10,199 nt of DNA. Source: CAZUFB01 sp048173955 (GTDB taxonomy: Bacteria; Actinomycetota; Coriobacteriia; Coriobacteriales; UMGS124). The notes under the pieces were generated by a model that was not told where the DNA came from, did not search any database, and saw only the letters and a program-made list of their open reading frames with translations. Below, piece after piece: positions 1 to 6,753 of the stretch. Made by a program: the position numbers and the translations under genes. The stretch spans positions 1 to 10,199 of the forward strand of contig DBEYOB010000153.1 of NCBI GenBank assembly GCA_048173955.1, given 5' to 3'. Position 1 is the stretch's first letter; each line of letters begins with the position of its first letter.

Positions 1-58
1 TTAACTTATTTGATAATTACTATTTTACAGTTGATAGAAAGTGCCGCTATGGGCTGGC
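1..58. other. AT-rich non-coding left edge
   Basis: This stretch is strikingly AT-rich against the GC-rich DNA to its right, and no convincing gene is present. It contains TTGATA twice (10-15 and 31-36) and several TA-rich hexamers, so it could hold a promoter for a gene beyond the left edge. No -35/-10 pair with good spacing stands out on either strand. It lies beyond the terminator of the leftward exporter gene, which fits an intergenic spacer. Confidence 0.4.
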
Positions 59-87
59 ACGGGGCGACGAATCGTCGTCTGCCCCGT
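59..87. repeat. Strong hairpin, 12-bp stem with one bulge
   Basis: CGGGGC (60-65) pairs with GCCCCG (81-86), and GACGA (66-70) pairs with TCGTC (75-79). T80 is bulged, the loop is ATCG, and A59-T87 closes the base. No T-run follows on either strand, so it is not a classical intrinsic terminator. It is the leftmost of three hairpins in about 140 bp. Function is unknown. Confidence 0.5.
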
Positions 88-99
88 CGTCCAAGGTGC

Positions 100-129
100 G
101 GGACGCGTGCCTCGATGCCCGCGCGTCCC
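100..129. repeat. Inverted repeat, GGGACGCG / CGCGTCCC
   Basis: GGGACGCG (100-107) is perfectly complementary to CGCGTCCC (122-129), and T108-G121 and G109-C120 can extend the stem. On the plus strand the right arm is followed by TTTCG, too short a T-run to call a terminator with confidence. It may act as a backup stop or an RNA 3'-end structure downstream of the exporter gene. Confidence 0.4.
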
Positions 130-151
130 TTTCGCACGCATCGTGCTCGCC

Positions 152-199
152 AAAAAGAGGAGTGTCGGCGGCGCACATGCACGCCGTCGGCACTCCTCT
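152..199 (-). terminator. Intrinsic terminator of the MFS-CBS gene
   Basis: Read on the minus strand, a long GC-rich hairpin has arms at 199-184 and 171-156 with about 16 paired positions and two mismatches. The outer nine pairs, AGAGGAGTG with CACTCCTCT, are perfect. The right arm runs directly into CTTTTTGG, giving a U-tract at 156-152. The stop codon of the exporter gene at 292-294 lies about 90 bp upstream, so this should end its transcript. The plus-strand reading lacks a T-run. Confidence 0.8.
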
Positions 200-291
200 G
201 ATTCAATCGGCGGCCTTGTCTCGCTGCGGGCCTCGCCGCGCCGCCGTTCTTGCCCGATTTTTGTCCGATTTGCCTGGCTTGCTCGGACTTC

Positions 292-2184
292 TTACTTGCC
301 CGCGCGGCTCTCCAGGTACTTGACCATTGAGTAACGCGTGATGTCGGAGCGGTTGATGACACCCACGAGCTGGCCGTTCTCGGTGACGGCCACCTTCTTG
401 AGGTGGTTGTCACCGAGAACGCGGCACACCTCGGGCAGGTCGGAGTGGATGTCGACCGAGATCACGTGGTGCGTGCCGATGCTCGTCACGCTCATCTGCA
501 TGAGCTGGTCGAGGCGGTCGCCGAAGCTCTGGTCGTTCGAGGCGGTGAGCATGATGAGGCTCACCGGGTCGGTGAAGGTGCGGTTGTGCGTGGCGAGGAA
601 GCGCGCCACGTCGCCGTCGGACACGAAGCCGATCGCCTCGCCCTTCGCGTTGACCACCGGGGCGGCGCTGATGCCCTTGTCCACGAGCATCTGCACGGCG
701 TCGCAGACGGTTGCGGTGTCGGGCAGGGTGTAGACGTCGCGCTTCATGATGGGCTCGAGCACGCTGCGGCGCTCGCCCGTGGGGTCGGCCTTGGCGGCGT
801 CGCCCGGACGGCTGCGCACGAGCAGCAGCGCCATGGCAAAGCCGACGACGCACAGGCCCGTCGCCACCGCGAACGCCATGTTGACGCCGTGGATGCCGGC
901 GTGCACGGCGTCCATCGACCCGGAGGCCGCGTTGGACGCCGCCGTGGACACCGACACGAGCACCGCGGTGCCGAGCGACCCGGCGACCTGGCGCAGCGTG
1001 TTGTTGACCGAGGTGCCGTGCGCCATGAGCGAGTTGTCGAGCGCGTTCATGGCCCAGGTGGTGATGGGCATGTTCACCAGGGCGAGTGAGAACATGCGCA
1101 CCGTGTAGAGGACGGTGATGAGCACGACGTCGGTGTCATCGCCCAGGAAGGCGAAGGCGAGGGTGCTCGCGCTGAGCAGGCCCAGGCCCACGATGCTCAG
1201 CGTGCGGGGTCCGCGCTTGTCGAACATGCGTCCCACGAAGATGCCCATGACGCCCATCAGCACGGCGCCGGGCAGGATGACCAGACCCGAGAGCGTGGCC
1301 GAGAAGCCGCGATAGCTCTGCAGGTAGATGGGCATAAGCACGCCGGCGGCGAGCAGGGCCGCCTGCACGAGCATGCCGATGACGGTGCCCACGAGGAAGT
1401 TGCGGTTGGCGAGCACGCGCACGTTGAGCATCGGCGTTTCGAGCCTGAGCTGGCGGACGAAGAACAGGACGATGACCGCGATGCCGGCGACGGTGAGAGC
1501 GATGTCGAGCGCGTTGACGCCCACCGAGCCGATGGTGCTCAGACCGTAGAGCAACAGGCCGAAGCCGGCAGTGGAGAGGACCACCGAGAGCTTGTCGAGC
1601 GTCGCCGTGGCGTTGCGGGCCTCGGTGCGCTCGAGCACCAGCAGGCCGGCGGCGAGCACCACCGCGGAGAGCGCCGTGATGCCGTAGAACAGGATGTGCC
1701 AGTTGTAGGTGTCGATCACCAGGCCGGCGACGCTGGGGCCGACGGCCGGGGCAAAGGCGATGACCAGGCCGAAGACGCCCATGGCGCTGCCACGCCTCTC
1801 GGGCGGGAACGTGAGCATGAGCACCGTCTGCACCATGGGCATGAGCACACCGGCGCCGGCGGCCTGCAGCAGGCGGCCGATCAGCAGCACGGGGAAGTTG
1901 GGGCCGATGCCGGCGAGGAGGCTGCCTGCGGCGAAGATGCCCATCGATGCCGTGAACAGCATGCGTGTGGAGTAGCGGTCGAGCAGGTAGGCGGTGATGG
2001 GGATCATGATGGCGTTGACCAGGGTGAACCCCGTGGTCAGCCACTGGGCGGTCGATGCGTCGACCGTCATCTCGACCATGACCGACGGCAGGGCCGGGGT
2101 CACCACCGTCTGGTTGAGGACCGCGACGAACGTGCCCACGATGAGCACCACGAGCATCGCGATCTGCTTGCTGGTCAGTTTCAA
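292..2184 (-). CDS. DHA2-type MFS multidrug exporter with C-terminal CBS-domain pair
   Basis: This encodes 630 residues. Residues 1-458 form a hydrophobic multi-helix permease of the EmrB/QacA (LmrB-like) DHA2 type, a family that usually has 14 helices and exports drugs by proton antiport. The first helix carries AVLNQTVVTPALPSV, with Asn where many relatives have Asp. The antiporter motif C is at about 145-155 (APAVGPSVAGL). After a short hydrophilic linker come two CBS motifs, about 477-532 and 562-624; each ends in a typical G-x-x-S-D-G-D or N-R-S-D element. CBS pairs commonly bind adenine nucleotides, so the tail may sense energy state. The start is TTG at 2184, chosen because AGGAGAGG lies six bases upstream; the first ATG is codon 10. 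The gene is divergent from tetR, which probably represses it. The substrate cannot be read from sequence. Confidence 0.9.
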   Translation of the reverse strand: MKLTSKQIAMLVVLIVGTFVAVLNQTVVTPALPSVMVEMTVDASTAQWLTTGFTLVNAIMIPITAYLLDRYSTRMLFTASMGIFAAGSLLAGIGPNFPVLLIGRLLQAAGAGVLMPMVQTVLMLTFPPERRGSAMGVFGLVIAFAPAVGPSVAGLVIDTYNWHILFYGITALSAVVLAAGLLVLERTEARNATATLDKLSVVLSTAGFGLLLYGLSTIGSVGVNALDIALTVAGIAVIVLFFVRQLRLETPMLNVRVLANRNFLVGTVIGMLVQAALLAAGVLMPIYLQSYRGFSATLSGLVILPGAVLMGVMGIFVGRMFDKRGPRTLSIVGLGLLSASTLAFAFLGDDTDVVLITVLYTVRMFSLALVNMPITTWAMNALDNSLMAHGTSVNNTLRQVAGSLGTAVLVSVSTAASNAASGSMDAVHAGIHGVNMAFAVATGLCVVGFAMALLLVRSRPGDAAKADPTGERRSVLEPIMKRDVYTLPDTATVCDAVQMLVDKGISAAPVVNAKGEAIGFVSDGDVARFLATHNRTFTDPVSLIMLTASNDQSFGDRLDQLMQMSVTSIGTHHVISVDIHSDLPEVCRVLGDNHLKKVAVTENGQLVGVINRSDITRYSMVKYLESRAGK

Positions 2185-2190
2185 AGCGAA

Positions 2191-2198
2191 CCTCTCCT
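2191..2198 (-). promoter_or_regulatory. Ribosome binding site deciding a TTG start
   Basis: On the minus strand AGGAGAGG is followed by six bases and then TTG AAA CTG. This strong Shine-Dalgarno sequence supports TTG at 2184 as the start of the exporter gene instead of the later in-frame ATG. Confidence 0.7.
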
Positions 2199-2309
2199 CT
2201 TGCCGTGCCGTGCTGTGCCTCTCCGGTCCGCGCGTTCGCCCTCGGCCGGTGCCCCCGGGTTTCTGACGCGCGGGAACCACGACATGCGCGCTGAAATCGT
2301 GGAGTCTCA

Positions 2310-2334
2310 TATATTTACACCCGGTATAAATATA
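2310..2334. promoter_or_regulatory. 25-bp palindromic operator, likely TetR site
   Basis: The two arms, TATATTTAcACC and GGTaTAAATATA, are reverse complements around a central C at 2322, with one mismatched pair (2318/2326). The site lies in an AT-rich patch between two divergent genes, one for a TetR-family repressor and one for an exporter. Size, symmetry and position are those expected of a TetR-family operator. It would cover or adjoin the start of the leftward transcript if the promoter proposed at 2340-2368 is correct. Confidence 0.7.
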
Positions 2335-2339
2335 CAGTT

Positions 2340-2368
2340 GGTATAGATTCTGTCGCACACAAAGACAA
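2340..2368 (-). promoter_or_regulatory. Candidate promoter of the MFS-CBS gene
   Basis: On the minus strand TTGTCT (2368-2363) and TATACC (2345-2340) are separated by 17 bp, each matching four of six consensus bases. Transcription would begin near 2333, at the edge of the palindrome, so a bound repressor would block it. The leader would be about 150 nt. The match is moderate. I found no equally good rightward promoter for tetR. Confidence 0.35.
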
Positions 2369-2407
2369 CAGCGCGCCGTTTCGTGCCGCCGCCGGCGGCT
2401 GGTGCGC

Positions 2408-2413
2408 GGAGAG
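2408..2413 (+). promoter_or_regulatory. Ribosome binding site candidate for tetR
   Basis: GGAGAG at 2408-2413 sits 11 bases before ATG at 2425. A second GGAGAG at 2418-2423 is too close to serve. The first copy supports the ATG over the in-frame GTG at 2383, which has no comparable upstream sequence. Confidence 0.45.
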
Positions 2414-2424
2414 ACGCGGAGAGC

Positions 2425-3099
2425 ATGGATTCCACCATCGATACCATCGATACCGCCGACACCGGCTGCGTCGCCGGTGCGGGCGAGCGGGGGTTGCGGG
2501 CGCGCAAGAAGCGGGCGACGCGCGCCGCCATAGAGCGCACCCTGCTCGAGCTCGTCCTGGAGCGCGGCTATGCCGCCGCCACGGTCGACGAGGTGTGCGC
2601 ACGCGTGGGGGTCTCGAAGAAGACGTTCTTCAACTACTACGCTTCGAAGGAGGCCGCCATCCGCGGCGACGTGGTGGCGTTTCCGACGGCGGACCAGGTC
2701 CGCGCGGCGCTTGCGAACAAGCCGGCGGGGGAGGGGTATCTCGACACGGTCGTCTCCCTGCTGGGTCTGGACGAGGGGCATCCGGGAGGGGACCCCGAGC
2801 TCGCCCGCCTGCGCTCCGAGGTGCTTTCGACGATGCCCCAGCTGCTGTACCAGGGGCATCGCGAGCTCGCCCGCGCCCAGAAGACCATCTGCGAGACGCT
2901 CGCGGACCATCTCGAGGCCCATCCCGAGGAACGGTTGACGCCGGACGTCCCGGTGAGCGAGGAGGCGGTCGTGGCGGCCTCGACCGCCGTGAGCGTCGTC
3001 CGCATCCGCTCGGTCATCGCGGCGCGCCGCAAGGCTCCGATCGGCCTGGCGGAAGTGTTCCGCCTCGTTGCGGCGTGCGTGGCGAGGGATGCCGGCTAG
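2425..3099 (+). CDS. TetR-family transcriptional regulator
   Basis: This encodes 224 residues, a usual TetR length. After a variable N-terminal tail (1-28) comes the TetR DNA-binding domain at about 30-80. TVDEVCARVGVSKKTFFNYY includes the turn and recognition helix (about 53-71), followed by the conserved SKEAAIRGD. Residues 85-224 form the helical ligand and dimerisation region, whose ligand is not evident. The tail contains a tandem 9-bp repeat (2435-2443, 2444-2452) encoding the T-I-D units of STIDTIDT. The gene is divergent from the DHA2-CBS exporter, with a long palindrome between them, so local autorepression and control of the exporter is the natural reading. An alternative GTG start at 2383 would add 14 residues. 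The stop overlaps the stop of the convergent permease gene. Confidence 0.9.
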   Translation: MDSTIDTIDTADTGCVAGAGERGLRARKKRATRAAIERTLLELVLERGYAAATVDEVCARVGVSKKTFFNYYASKEAAIRGDVVAFPTADQVRAALANKPAGEGYLDTVVSLLGLDEGHPGGDPELARLRSEVLSTMPQLLYQGHRELARAQKTICETLADHLEAHPEERLTPDVPVSEEAVVAASTAVSVVRIRSVIAARRKAPIGLAEVFRLVAACVARDAG

Positions 3100-4418
3100 G
3101 GCGCGGATCGAAACGCGCCCCGGACGAGGGCTGCCGGAACGAGGGCGGCCAGCACGGTGAGCGCTCCCCAGGCCGCAAACACGGCTCCCTGGTTGTCCCC
3201 CGCGGCGGCAAGGACGGCCCCGAAGGCGCCGCTCGCACACGCGATTCCCAGGTCGATGGCGTTCTGCTGCAGCGAGAGCAGCGACGAGCGCAGGGCGGGG
3301 TCGAACCCGGACGAGACGATCGCGAGGACCGTCGTGATGGTTCCCGCATAGCCCAGCCCCGCCAGGGCGCCCGAGGCGACGGCCGCGGCGACGCCCGTCC
3401 CACCCGCACCCAGGGCTGCGACGCCCAGACCGAAGCAGGCGAGCCAGCCGGCCAGCAGCGCCCGCCGGTCGAGGCGGTCGCACAGCCAGCCTGCCAGCGG
3501 GTTGGCGACGAGCCCGCCGAGGCCGACGACGGTGAAGTAGACCCCCTCGTTCAGCCCGGAGCCTATCGAGCGCAGGTACGTCGCCGAGAAGCTGAAGAGC
3601 AGCCCGTAGCCGAGGGCGGCGAGGACGGTTGCCCCGAGCACGAGGGCGACGAGGCGCGGGTTGCCGGCGAAGCAGCTGCGCAGGGTGGCCAGCAGGTGGG
3701 ACGCGGGGTTGGGACGGTCGGCGATCCCCGTCCCCGCGATCGCGGCCGTCGCGCGCCCGGTGCCCGGCAGGGCGAGCACGAACGCGAGCGCGGCGAGCGA
3801 CGCGCATGCGAGCACGGCGAAGCAGGGTCGGTATCCGGCGACGTCGGCGAGGGCGAACGCGGCCGCGGGGCCCACCGTCAGCGACGCCGAGGTCACGAAG
3901 CGATAGAGGCCCAGGAACAGCCCCGACTTGCCGTCGGGCGACATCTCGGCCACCGCGGCGGTGGCGCAGGGATAGAACGCCGCGATCCCCACAGCCTGGA
4001 TGCAGCGCACGCACAGGACGTGCCAGAACGTCTCGCAGAGGGCGAACAGCGCGCTTCCCAGCGCGAACGACGCCAGGCCGAGCGCCATGACCGGCTTGGT
4101 CCCGATGCGGTCCGCCAGCGGCCCGAGCGCGAAGCGCAGGACGACGGCCGCCACCAGGAACACCGTCCCCTGGAGGCCCGCTTGCATCAGGTTGGCCCCT
4201 ATGTCCTGGGCAAACGTCGGGGCGAGCGTCATGTAGGCGTTGTTGTAGGCGTAGGCCACGAACCCTGCCAGGCAGAGCGGCACGAAGGCGCGCAGGGACC
4301 GGCGCCCCGCACCTCCAACGACATGGTTTTCGTTGGCGCCGCGCTTGTTGGCGGCGGCGCCTCTGTCGGTGTTTTCGCCGGACGGCGAATCGTCCGGCCT
4401 GCGTTCGTGCGGGTCCAT
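3096..4418 (-). CDS. MFS permease, probable 12-helix DHA1-like
   Basis: This encodes 440 residues, typical of a 12-helix MFS protein, with a hydrophilic N-terminal tail of about 40 residues before the first helix. The cytoplasmic motif A lies after helix 2 at about 99-108 (GPLADRIGTK). A related, weaker form (AGWLCDRLDRR) occurs in the second half, as expected from the internal duplication of the fold. Its sequence resembles drug and sugar efflux permeases, but the substrate cannot be assigned. The ATG at 4418 is preceded on its strand by GGAGAGGGAGG. It lies 115 bp downstream of a Crp/Fnr-type regulator on the same strand, and its promoter region has a symmetric site, so it is probably that regulator's target. 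Its 3' end overlaps the end of tetR, with no terminator between them. Confidence 0.87.
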   Translation of the reverse strand: MDPHERRPDDSPSGENTDRGAAANKRGANENHVVGGAGRRSLRAFVPLCLAGFVAYAYNNAYMTLAPTFAQDIGANLMQAGLQGTVFLVAAVVLRFALGPLADRIGTKPVMALGLASFALGSALFALCETFWHVLCVRCIQAVGIAAFYPCATAAVAEMSPDGKSGLFLGLYRFVTSASLTVGPAAAFALADVAGYRPCFAVLACASLAALAFVLALPGTGRATAAIAGTGIADRPNPASHLLATLRSCFAGNPRLVALVLGATVLAALGYGLLFSFSATYLRSIGSGLNEGVYFTVVGLGGLVANPLAGWLCDRLDRRALLAGWLACFGLGVAALGAGGTGVAAAVASGALAGLGYAGTITTVLAIVSSGFDPALRSSLLSLQQNAIDLGIACASGAFGAVLAAAGDNQGAVFAAWGALTVLAALVPAALVRGAFRSAP

Positions 4419-4457
4419 ATGCCTCCCTCTCCAGCGGTTTCCCCATCTCCCGGTACG

Positions 4458-4463
4458 ATTGTA
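4458..4463 (-). promoter_or_regulatory. -10 element of the MFS permease promoter
   Basis: TACAAT on the minus strand matches five of six -10 consensus bases. The hexamer 17 bp further upstream is CTGAAG (4486-4481), a poor -35, so an activator may be needed. Transcription would begin near 4451, giving a leader of about 33 nt before the ATG at 4418. Confidence 0.45.
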
Positions 4464-4485
4464 CGGGTGGCGGGCGGGGGCTTCA

Positions 4486-4504
4486 GCACAATGTTGTGCA
4501 CAAC
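4486..4504. promoter_or_regulatory. Overlapping palindromes, candidate Crp/Fnr-type activator site
   Basis: GCACAA-TG-TTGTGC (4486-4499) has perfect 6-bp arms. It overlaps GTTGTGCACAAC (4493-4504), a perfect 12-bp palindrome, so three half-sites are stacked. The first is centred at 4492.5, about -41.5 from the start predicted from the TACAAT at 4458-4463. That is the classic position for Crp/Fnr class II activation. The gene just upstream encodes a Crp/Fnr-family protein, its likely binder. Confidence 0.55.
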
Positions 4505-4533
4505 GTCCGGCAAAAATGGGGCGCTGCGGGGTG

Positions 4534-5238
4534 CTACGGCGTTGCGGAGAGGTTGGCGATGCGCTCGAGCCCCTTCATGTCGACGACGCAGATGTTGCTG
4601 CGCCCTTTCTTGAGAATGCCCTGCTCCTGCATGCGCGAGATCGACGAGGTCACGGAGTTGCGGCTGACCCCGAGCATCTCGGCGATGTCGTTGTTGGTGT
4701 AGGGGAGCACGATCTCGTCGCTCGGGGAGACCTGGCGGTCCTCGACGTCCTGCGCGAGGGCCAGCAGCAGGATGGCGACGCGCTGGGACGCCGCATAGAA
4801 CGACGAGTTGATGACCTCGTTGGTCGTCATAGAGAGGATGCCGAAGAGGTTGCGCACGGTCAGGTCGGCAAAGCGCGGGCAGCCATGGAGGGCCTTGAAG
4901 TACGAGTCGCGCGGGATGACGATGAGCCGCGAGTCGACGCAGGCGCGCGCCGTGGTCATGGGCAGGTCGGTGGGCCGCATGATCTGGTAGCCGAAGAAGC
5001 AGCCGGGCCCGTAGAAGTCGATGGAGCGCTTGCGGTAGGAGCTGTCGACCTTGTAGAGCTCGATGCGCCCCTCGGCGAGGAAGTAGTGGTTGGGGCAGGG
5101 TTCGCCCTCCCAGAACAGCACGGTGTTGGCCGGCAGGTGGCGCACGGTGTAGGGCGCGCCGGCCTCGCGCAGCATGTCTTCGACCTCGCGTTGCGTGGGC
5201 AGCTCATCGAGCGCCTCGTTGCCTCCCGACCATGTCAT
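4534..5238 (-). CDS. Crp/Fnr-family transcriptional regulator
   Basis: This encodes 234 residues, normal for the family. A cyclic-nucleotide-binding-like beta-barrel spans about 22-115 (VLFWEGEPCPNHYFLAEGRIE at 40-60 is typical), followed by a long dimer helix (about 122-165) and a Crp-type winged helix at about 178-215, with NNDIAEMLGVSRNSVTSSIS containing the recognition helix. The phosphate-cassette region reads GYQIMRPTDLPMTTA, so the Gly-Glu and Arg-Ser cAMP contacts of E. coli Crp are absent. There is no N-terminal cysteine cluster as in Fnr, so the signal is unknown. The ATG at 5238 has GAGGGG seven bases upstream. The permease gene follows on the same strand after 115 bp containing a symmetric site, suggesting a regulator-target pair. 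No convincing promoter was found upstream. Confidence 0.88.
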   Translation of the reverse strand: MTWSGGNEALDELPTQREVEDMLREAGAPYTVRHLPANTVLFWEGEPCPNHYFLAEGRIELYKVDSSYRKRSIDFYGPGCFFGYQIMRPTDLPMTTARACVDSRLIVIPRDSYFKALHGCPRFADLTVRNLFGILSMTTNEVINSSFYAASQRVAILLLALAQDVEDRQVSPSDEIVLPYTNNDIAEMLGVSRNSVTSSISRMQEQGILKKGRSNICVVDMKGLERIANLSATP

Positions 5239-5556
5239 GGATCCGCCCCTCGTCCCTCTTCCGGCATCCGTCGACCCGGTGTCCGCCGCCTCCCTGCGAC
5301 GCGTTCCCGTTGTCCCCTTGCAGGTAAGTGTAGCGCAGAAGTGTTTCGTGCGGGGCGCGGGGGTGGATGCCGGGGACGGGAACTCCAAGCCGGTAGATTG
5401 AGGTGTCCGTCGAAGAATGGGTGGTTTCGCTCGCATCGCATGGGAGGGCGGCCTTCTGTCCTGGTGGGATGGCATACAATTGGCGGGGTGTTCTGTGGGA
5501 CTTACGGGCTGCGGGCGCCTCCTCGGCGTTTCGCCTGGACGATGGGTGGTTTGCGC
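5239..5556. other. Divergent intergenic region between the Crp-like gene and ugd
   Basis: About 318 bp separate two divergently transcribed genes, and no convincing gene lies here. Reading right, TACAAT at 5475-5480 is a good -10 without a recognisable -35; it would give a start near 5487 and a leader of about 70 nt for ugd. Reading left, TACACT (5332-5327) is a weak -10 candidate for the Crp-like gene. An imperfect duplication of the ugd start region is described separately. A 49-codon frame at 5417-5566 overlaps the start of ugd but has no support beyond a distant GAGGTG. Confidence 0.5.
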
Positions 5557-5561
5557 ATGGG
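5417..5561 (+). repeat. Imperfect direct repeat of the ugd start region
   Basis: ATGGGTGGTTT occurs at 5417-5427 and again at 5542-5552. In both copies GCATGGG follows, at 5438-5444 after ten bases and at 5555-5561 after two. The second copy carries the chosen ugd start codon at 5557. The ATG in the first copy (5440) is in the same reading frame. This looks like a small local duplication with a later insertion or deletion. Confidence 0.5.
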
Positions 5562-6744
5562 TCTGAAGGTTGCGGTTGCCGGTGCGGGCTACGTGGGGCT
5601 TGCGAATGCGGTTATGATGGCGCGCGACAACGAGGTTCGTCTGGTTGACGTCGTGCCCGAGAAGGTCGATCTCATCAATGCCGGCACCTCGCCCATCGTC
5701 GACAGGGAGATTGAGGAATATCTCGCCAAGGGAGGCCTGAACCTTACGGCGACGCTTGACACGGCCTTTGCCTATGCCGGGGTCGACGTCGCCTTCATTG
5801 CCACGCCCACCAACTACGACGAGGAGACGCACGCGTTCGACACAGCTTCGGTCGAGGCGGCGTACCGGGCCATCCGTGCGGTGAACCCGACGTGCACCGT
5901 TGTCGTGAAATCGACGGTCCCGATCGGATACACCCAGCATCTGAGTGAGACGACGGGCGACGGGGCGCTGGTGTTCTCCCCCGAGTTCCTGCGCGAGGGC
6001 AAGGCGCTCTACGACTGCCTCCATCCATCGCGCGTCATTGCGGGCAGCGTGGGATCGGCCGACGGGGAGGAGCGCGCCTCGCAGGTCGCCCGTCTGCTTG
6101 CCGAGAGTGCACTTGACGGGGACGTTGCCGCGCTCGTGATGCATGCGACCGAGGCCGAGGCGGTCAAGCTGTTTGCGAACACCTATCTTGCGCTGCGCGT
6201 GAGCTTCTTCAACGAGCTCGACACGTTTGCCGCCGTACGTGGCATGGATGCCCAGTCGATTATCGACGGCGTGTGCCGCGACCCACGCATCGGCGACTTC
6301 TACAACAACCCGTCGTTCGGCTACGGCGGCTACTGTCTGCCTAAGGACACCAAGCAGCTGCTCGCCAACTACCAGGACGTCCCCCAGAACCTCATCCAGG
6401 CCATCGTGGACTCGAACCAGACGCGCATGGCCTATGTCGCCGAGGCGATTCTGGCACGCAGGCCCGAGGTAGTGGGCATCTATCGCCTGACGATGAAGTC
6501 GAACTCCGACAATTTCCGCCAGTCGTCTATCCAGGGCGTGATTCGCGAGTTGCACAAGCGGGGTGCAAGCCTGGTCGTGTACGAGCCGATGCTCAAGGCC
6601 GATGACTTCATGGGCATCGAAGTCGTGCGCGACCTCGACGAGTTCAAGCGGCGCAGCGACGTTATAGCCGCGAACCGGATGACGACGGAGCTGATGGACG
6701 TCGCCGACAAGGTGTTCACGCGCGACCTGTTCAAGCGGGATTAA
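5557..6744 (+). CDS. ugd: UDP-glucose 6-dehydrogenase
   Basis: This encodes 395 residues and oxidises UDP-glucose with two NAD+ to UDP-glucuronate in the cytoplasm, supplying glucuronate for surface polysaccharide. The N-terminal NAD fold has G9-A-G-Y-V-G-L15. SPEFLREGKALYD and KLFANTYLALRVSFFNELD are family signatures. The catalytic cysteine is Cys260 in FGYGGYCLPKDTKQL. The C-terminal UDP-binding domain ends with KVFTRDLF. Length and sequence resemble the short E. coli/Streptococcus type of Ugd. ATG 5557 is chosen because the protein then begins just before the first strand and GGTGG lies seven bases upstream. In-frame ATGs at 5542 and 5440 would add 5 or 39 residues with no family counterpart. 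It is the first gene of a run with two glycosyltransferases and an ATP-grasp protein. Confidence 0.95.
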   Translation: MGLKVAVAGAGYVGLANAVMMARDNEVRLVDVVPEKVDLINAGTSPIVDREIEEYLAKGGLNLTATLDTAFAYAGVDVAFIATPTNYDEETHAFDTASVEAAYRAIRAVNPTCTVVVKSTVPIGYTQHLSETTGDGALVFSPEFLREGKALYDCLHPSRVIAGSVGSADGEERASQVARLLAESALDGDVAALVMHATEAEAVKLFANTYLALRVSFFNELDTFAAVRGMDAQSIIDGVCRDPRIGDFYNNPSFGYGGYCLPKDTKQLLANYQDVPQNLIQAIVDSNQTRMAYVAEAILARRPEVVGIYRLTMKSNSDNFRQSSIQGVIRELHKRGASLVVYEPMLKADDFMGIEVVRDLDEFKRRSDVIAANRMTTELMDVADKVFTRDLFKRD

Positions 6745-6753
6745 GGTACGGGC

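Noticed and set aside
292..4446. One continuous leftward open frame of 1384 codons covering the exporter, tetR antisense and part of the permease
   Set aside because: Only 292-2184 has protein-like sequence with a strong ribosome site. The rest is Arg/Ala-rich read-through of GC-rich DNA in the wrong frame or strand.
4493..4504. TTGTGCACA considered as a DnaA box
   Set aside because: It differs from the actinobacterial TTGTCCACA form, occurs once, and is better explained as part of symmetric regulator half-sites.
5417..5566. 49-codon rightward frame overlapping the start of ugd, rich in Trp, considered as a leader peptide
   Set aside because: The nearest Shine-Dalgarno-like GAGGTG is 11 bases away, the better -10 lies inside the frame, and there is no attenuator hairpin.
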